Assembly: GCF_019175385.1 (NCBI RefSeq)
Contig: NC_083337.1
Coordinates: 164,189,713-164,253,712, forward strand
DNA: 64,000 nucleotides
From: Lycium barbarum
Taxonomy: Eukaryota > Streptophyta > Magnoliopsida > Solanales > Solanaceae
Direction of reading: 5' to 3'
Shown here: in pieces, positions 58,287 through 64,000 of the stretch
Position numbering within the stretch: the first letter of the stretch is position 1
Layout: the number at the start of each line of letters is the position of its first letter
Notes under the pieces: generated by a model
What the model saw: the letters and a program-made list of their open reading frames with translations, nothing else
Told to the model about the DNA's origin: nothing
Database searches by the model: none
Program-made: the position numbers and the translations under genes

Positions 58287-59628
58287 TATTATTATTATTA
58301 TTATTATTATTATGCAATGGTAAAATGAAATTTGAACGTTAGATTCATAGTGCTTTATAGTTGTTCAAAAAGAATGTTAATTCATCGAGCATGTCCAATT
58401 GAGGTTGATAAGGGTAATGCATACAATTAAAATTTACTTATGTAATGAATATTTCATAATACGTGCACAAAGATTGTCAAAATTTAAGTTCGAAGTGTCT
58501 AATAGGAATAAATTATTATGCATTAAGATACCCAATTGGAACAAACAGAAATTTGAATGTCTAAATGAAACATGTTGACAAGTTTAAGCGAGTTTCGATG
58601 TATTAATCCTTAATACTAACAATTCAATGCTTGACAAAATTGGAGGATTAAGTCACATTATTATTTTCATTATTCTAAAGTTTTGGCTAGGACCTACAAA
58701 ATGTTGGTTAGAATATCTACACAAATGAGTAAACTTAGATCTATATTTTTTTTTTTTCAATTTTCCTTAAATTGGCAAATTAGCAATAGAAAATTGGATT
58801 CATTGTCACATGTGTATCAACCCATTAGTGGGAGCAGATGAAATTATTGCACAGCAAAAAACATGGACCCCATATTATTGCTTTTCTTCAAAAGGTTAAG
58901 TAGCCAAATATATACAATTTTCTTTCTTTTCTTATATTAGCTTGAGATTTAATCTAGATATTTAATTGTTGTATTTGCTAGTCCGCCATGTCATTTATTT
59001 GTTATGTTTACTAAAATAAATATACTTAAAATATTTATATTTTAAAATAAGATAGAATTTAATTACTTTTTCATTTTTATTCTTACTCTAATAAATGTAA
59101 AAAGAGATTAACATCAAATGAAAATCAAATAATGAATAAGGTAACTTAGTCAAATTATAATTCTAATTGACGTTTCCTTAAAAACCATGCAAAAGACAAC
59201 ATGACAAGTAAATACTAAAAATTAAAAAATAGTATTTCTTCGTTTAAATAGAAAATCAATTTCTACTTTGTTTCGTTTTAAGCATGTAAAATTAATTTAA
59301 TAATTTGAATTAGAATTATCCAAATAAAAATTTGATAAAAAATAATAAGTATTTTACACCTTTAGATTAATCAAATTAAAATTGAAAGTATCACATGATG
59401 CTTAAATATTGCTATTGTTTTATCTCAAAGAGAGGAAAATAGTTTCCTTTTAAACAAATCTTCTCTTTTAAAAAGTATTAATAAATTTTTGCCGACTTTG
59501 TATTCGTAGCAAACACGAATATAATAAAGTTTTAGATGCGGAGTACAAACTACAATGTTATATTAATCGTATTTTGAATATAATATATATATCCATAAAA
59601 GTAGTACAAACTTATGTATGTTTATTAT

Positions 59629-59667
<39 letters not shown>

Positions 59668-62600
59668 CACTATCCAAACACAACTATATACACATAGATA
59701 CACTATAATCCAAAGTGTTGGGCCCGTGCGCAGCACGGGCATACGCCGTCTAGTACTAACTACACAAATTACTATAAGATTACTAACAAAGATTAAAAAC
59801 TTGATAAGAGTTGGGAGGGTGAAGGAAAATATTTTATTGATAAACTTTATGAATCTCTAAAATATCTCTTATTCTCTCTTGTTATAAAAATAGCTAGTAA
59901 CACCCTTATTTATAATAATATGAAACCTATTTTAACTCAAAACAGGAAAAATCATTCCTATACTAATTTGACAATAAATCTTAGCTAGACATGAATTAAA
60001 ATACCAAATTCTAATCAAATTTGATTTCCTACAACTTTGAATTATTATTTCCAACAGAGGGATTGGGTTATGACCCATTATTTAGCTCATTTTGATCCAA
60101 CTCATCATCTCAACTCAAGTAACCCGTCTATTTATTAACTTAGCTCATTTTGATCCGTCATATATATTCAACCCAACTTTCTCATTTGACTCTCCTAAAT
60201 TACACAGGTCATACTCATATGACATTCCTAATTCACACAGGTCATGAAGTCTGAATTATTCAACGTTATAAGGGAAAAGATGAGTGTAAACCTTTGCTCT
60301 CTCGTGGAGGAGAAGGTGTTTGCAATTTCAGGTGACATTTCATACGAGAATATGGGAATTAGAAACTCCGAGTTAAGAGAGGAAATGTGCAAAGAAATAG
60401 ATATAATAATAAACTCAGCTGCAACGACCAACTTTTATGAGAGGTACTGATATGAAATTGGAAATATATTCTTGCAATTCTTTTATTCTTTTCGCTCTAA
60501 TTACACAGTTACATTCTCTTTGAATAGATATGATGTTGCAATGAATGTAAACGTGGTTGGTGCCATGAATGTCCTCAGATTTGCCAAGAGTTGTGGAAAA
60601 TTGACAATGCTTCTTCACGTATCTACCGGTGAGTTGATAGCTATCAATTTGCTTACATTTTAATTTTAATCTGCTAATCAGGGCGGCTTAACAAAACAGG
60701 TGTTTAAAAGTAAATTTTTTAAAAATGACATTAAATATATTTAATAGAATCATTATATATTTTATTTAAAGTTTATTTGTGTTATTATAACTTCTTAATA
60801 TGTATAGTTAATCACATTTTTATAATCAATTTATTATTCAATTACTTGGTCACAAAGAAATAAAAGAAATAACAAAATAGAAAAACTATTTCAATGAAAT
60901 ACAATATTGCTTTTAAAAAAATCACTTATAACTACTAGTTTGTTTGAAACCAAACTCCTCCTTAGGAGATAAATGGGCCCACTGTGGTCTGATACAATGT
61001 AGATCCAACATTTGATGAGGTTGTCTCAAAGGTGAATTGTGTTTTTCCTTTTTGGATTTGAGGTATTTATATGACACTCTAAAGATTTTTTGTATAATCA
61101 GTGTACTTAGTAGGTTAATTACTAATTTTAGTTAAGTTAATAATCAATACATATTATCATTATTTACATATAATTACTTTATTGGTGATTTGCTTACATA
61201 CATATTTCTTATATTGTCGGTGTATAAAACTTAAACTCTTTTTTGTATAGGTTATGTTTGCGGCAAAGGAAAAGGAGTTTTATTAGAAAAACCATTCCTT
61301 ATGGGTGAGACTCTCAACAAAATCTCTTATTTGGATATGGATGTGGAAAGAGATGTGATAGCAAACAAATTTAAGGAACTTGAAGCTCTAAATGCGACAT
61401 CAAAGGAAATAACAACAACCATGAAAGAACTTGGCATTCAAAGGTTATTACAAGATGCTCCTGATGATATATAGCATATGAGATAAATTTACTTTTTATC
61501 CCTTGGTCAAACAAATTCTAAAGTTTATTATTTTCGTCAATTCACAACGTCTGGATAAAATTTAACTGAAATATGTGGTCCTTAACTAGGGCAAGATTAC
61601 ATGGGTGGCAAAACACATATACCTTCACAAAAGCAATGGGAGAGATGCTTTTGGGACATTTGAAGGAAAATCTACAAGTTGTTATCATACGTCCAACGAT
61701 TATAACTAGCACCTACAAGGAGCCGTTTCCTGGATGGATTGAAGGAGTGAGGTAACTGAATACTGGTAGACATAGTATTACTGTTTGTTTTAGCTTATTG
61801 ATTACATAATTACGCAAATTAAAATGTGATCTTTCTATCATCTTAAGTTTTCAAATGAGAATATGCGATGATCGCACACTTTAATATAGTAAACGACCAA
61901 ACATATGTCCAAGATTAGAGACATGTCACTATCCTTTATCGAGAAAGTCTCATGAAAAATAATTAAGTTCGGCCATGAGGGTTAGAGTCATCAAAACGTG
62001 TTGGTTCAGCCCAGCCCAATTCAATAGCTCAGCTCAGCCAACCAACCGATCAAGCCCGTCGAAAGAGTTTCCAAAAAGCTAAGCCCTTCACTAGTCAAGA
62101 AACCATCTTTAGTTTTCCTTCATCTTCTTTATTTATATACTTTTTGTTTGAAATTAATTAATTAATTATTATAATTTTTGCCCTCAAGAGCCAACCAGAT
62201 CCAGTCTCAGGAGGCTGAAGGATTTTATAGCCACGGGTCTAAAATGGGTTAAAAATTCTTAGCCCAACTCACCCATCTGGCGGACTAGGTTGGTGAGCAT
62301 AGGTCATGTTGAAGCATATTTATGTAACTTAAAGTACGTTCTCTTTAACAGTTTAGTCTTTCATATATATGATATTACTGGTCACTAACTAAGTCTATAG
62401 GTCAATATTTTTTTGTTACACAAATTTGACTTTCATATTTAAACATCAAAATTCTCTATTACTTAAATGTATCTAAAAAGTATTATTACAAACACAAAAA
62501 TTATGTAACATTTTGAATTTTCTGTTACGATATTCATTATGGTTCACTTCAGGGGATTAAAGTTCCTTTTCTTGGCGAATAAGCAGTAACCAATGATTGC

Positions 62601-63856
62601 CGTAATAAACTGCCATTATATAATTTAGGTAATGTAGCATTGTATCTTCGTCTCTTACTCATATTATTTTCTAATAACAGAACGGTGGATTCATTTATTT
62701 TGGCTTATGGAAAAGGTATATTGAATTTCTTCTATGGTGATCCTGACTCACAACTTGATGTGGTAAGTGATTTTTCTAATTCTATAATTTAAACTTTACT
62801 AGCACGATGCTATTAGTCTCAACTAGATGACTAGATACTTAAAATTTGTCGTGTCTATTCCCACAACATCATCACAAAATTATACAATTAAAAAAGATGA
62901 AATATATAAATAGCTCCTAAAAATTTCTCGTGATCTTCTCAACACACCGTAACCCCAACCCCCCCCCCCCCCCCCCCCCTGCCTTATTTCTTACATCAGG
63001 TGTTCAATAGACAAAATTTAAACATTGGTTAAATGTCTTATAAATAACAGACTCAGTTGAAGTATCTAAATAAAAAATTGTACTAACAACTTTAGAGGAT
63101 TGTCTATGTATTTAATTAGCCGCAAATTATTTTATAGATAGACAACATTTGAGGCACAATGTGCATGAGATGAATGTGGGGTTACTCTAATAGTAAAATT
63201 CGTCTTAGTCTAACCATGAACTTGGGAATTTGAGTGACCAAAGAACGGGGAGAGGAGAGGAGCCAGTGAAGATTGCGCACGCCACATTGAATTCAAAAGT
63301 GCGCTTACTATATAAATTTGTACTTTTTCATATATAACATCAAATTTTCCTCCCCAATTACGGTGGGAAATATAATTTTTATAATGTGTCATACCGCTCT
63401 TTTTCAGAAACTTGCTAGCATAGAAGCTTGTTAGTCCATCTCCTTGACCAACATTCCGCCATGAGCATCAAATACACCCCTTAGGGACTAAACGTCCTCA
63501 TTAATTGAGGGTTGCCCTACCATCGCACCACAAGAATTTGGTTTTGATTATTTTCTTTCTTCCTTTTTCTTATTTTACAGATTCCAGGTGATATGGTGGT
63601 GAACTCAATTCTTGCAGCAGCTTTAGCACATGGAAATCAACATTCTCAAGAAGTAGTTGTTTATCATATCAGCTCTTCTTCAAGAGATCCTCTAAAAATT
63701 TCAAATATAGTGTTGTTCTCGTTTCACTACTTCATGCAAAATCCGTGGGTTAACAAAGATGGGAAAACTATCAAAGTGAGGGCTCCTATGCGTTCATTTA
63801 GCAGCATGGCTAGCTTTAGCAAACACATTTCAACTCATTATGTGCCACTATTAAAG
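55029..63856 (+). CDS. FAR: second fatty acyl-CoA reductase (FAR), 3' end beyond window
   Basis: Eight exons are visible: 55029-55107, 55504-55607, 60241-60443, 60528-60628, 61251-61443, 61590-61751, 62681-62762 and 63581-63856, coding 400 aa; exons 9 and 10 should follow to the right. Features: [10 protein letters not shown] (NADPH site), [31 protein letters not shown] (Y238, K242), IRPTIITST and [10 protein letters not shown], then IPGDMVVNS and the post-Rossmann part up to STHYVPLLK. Exon lengths and phases match the upstream FAR except exon 3 (one codon shorter) and exon 8 (two codons longer), so the two are tandem duplicates that have diverged. Intron 2 is 4.6 kb and filled with repeats. 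An upstream in-frame ATG at 54984 exists, but MESRTIHQF aligns with the paralogue's start. No disabling change was seen. Confidence 0.92.
55879..56105. mobile_element. Stowaway-like MITE in FAR2 intron 2
   Basis: Ends gtcccttcgtcccatat and acatggacgaagggag with flanking TA. 227 bp. Confidence 0.7.
56151..56411. mobile_element. Stowaway-like MITE in FAR2 intron 2
   Basis: Ends ctccttccgttctatata and tatgggacggaaggag with flanking TA. It sits only 45 bp from the previous element and is related to it. Confidence 0.75.
56412..58250. other. AT-rich part of FAR2 intron 2
   Basis: No gene or element boundary recognised. The base composition is extremely AT-rich, with only short chance open frames. 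Confidence 0.5.
58251..58313. repeat. palindromic (AAT)n(ATT)n microsatellite
   Basis: About 12 AAT units run directly into about 9 ATT units, so the tract is its own inverted complement and can fold into a long hairpin. Confidence 0.95.
59625..59662. repeat. TA microsatellite
   Basis: A (TA)n run of about 16 units in FAR2 intron 2. Confidence 0.9.
59722..59753 (+). mobile_element. Helitron 3' terminus
   Basis: A perfect hairpin, gcccgtgc-gca-gcacgggc (59722-59740), is followed nine bases later by CTAG and then T, the standard Helitron 3' end (hairpin, then CTRR at an A/T target). The 5' TC end was not located; the element would lie to the left, within FAR2 intron 2. Confidence 0.7.
62959..62978. 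repeat. poly-C tract
   Basis: About 19-20 consecutive C in FAR2 intron 7. Confidence 0.9.
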
Positions 63857-64000
63857 GTACCTTTTTCATATTACTTTTTTCGCCTTGATACTTTCTTCTT
63901 TTCTAGTACCTTAATTATATATGCAATTTTCTGTGTAATGCAATATGAATAATGCATACATGATAATCTCTAACTAGAACGTGGACGAAATTGACCCTTT

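Overview
The window is plant nuclear DNA, almost certainly from a Solanaceae genome (tomato, potato, tobacco or a relative). All genes are split by GT-AG introns in very AT-rich DNA. Intergenic and intronic space is filled with repeats typical of that family: TS-type SINEs ending in TTG repeats, Stowaway elements with CTCCCTCCGT ends, hAT elements with CAGNGGCGGATCC ends, and Mutator-like long-TIR elements. I cannot name the species from sequence alone.

Five protein-coding genes could be rebuilt exon by exon with consistent phases. (1) A class I SAM-dependent methyltransferase on the minus strand (1061-3242), whose 3' end lies off the left edge. (2) A complete eight-exon VPS4/SKD1 AAA ATPase on the plus strand (5455-13901, 434 aa), the ESCRT-III disassembly ATPase. 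These two are divergent and share about 2.2 kb of upstream DNA. (3) A complete ten-exon fatty acyl-CoA reductase on the plus strand (38463-44601, 492 aa). (4) A complete seven-exon protein-only RNase P (PRORP) on the minus strand (45212-51650, 556 aa). (5) A second acyl-CoA reductase on the plus strand (55029 to past 63856), cut by the right edge after 400 codons. The two reductases have the same exon architecture and are diverged tandem duplicates with PRORP between them.

The stretch 14.1-38.4 kb contains no intact gene. It holds nested DNA transposon derivatives, many with readable target-site duplications: a hAT derivative that keeps a TATA-like promoter region (16546-17887), a PIF/Harbinger element (21726-23022), a Mutator-type element with perfect 9-bp TSDs and internal tandem repeats (24719-25710), hAT elements (26305-27023, 27194-27380, 28759-29701), and a roughly 5.3-kb inverted-repeat element (about 29915-35262). 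The last has termini built of perfect palindromes and carries a decayed plant-mobile-domain gene on the minus strand. A 362-bp near-identical tandem duplication lies just to its right.

The introns are also heavily invaded. VPS4 intron 1 contains a decayed L1-type LINE, two TS SINE copies and a hAT MITE with a perfect 8-bp TSD. VPS4 intron 2 has a SINE with a MITE inside it and a 320-bp tandem duplication. PRORP introns hold a 1.46-kb Mutator-like element and a hAT MITE with an internal SINE. Two introns of the first reductase hold related CACTA-type MITEs. The 4.6-kb intron 2 of the second reductase contains Stowaways, a palindromic microsatellite and a Helitron 3' end. No rRNA, convincing tRNA, CRISPR array or complete LTR retrotransposon was seen.
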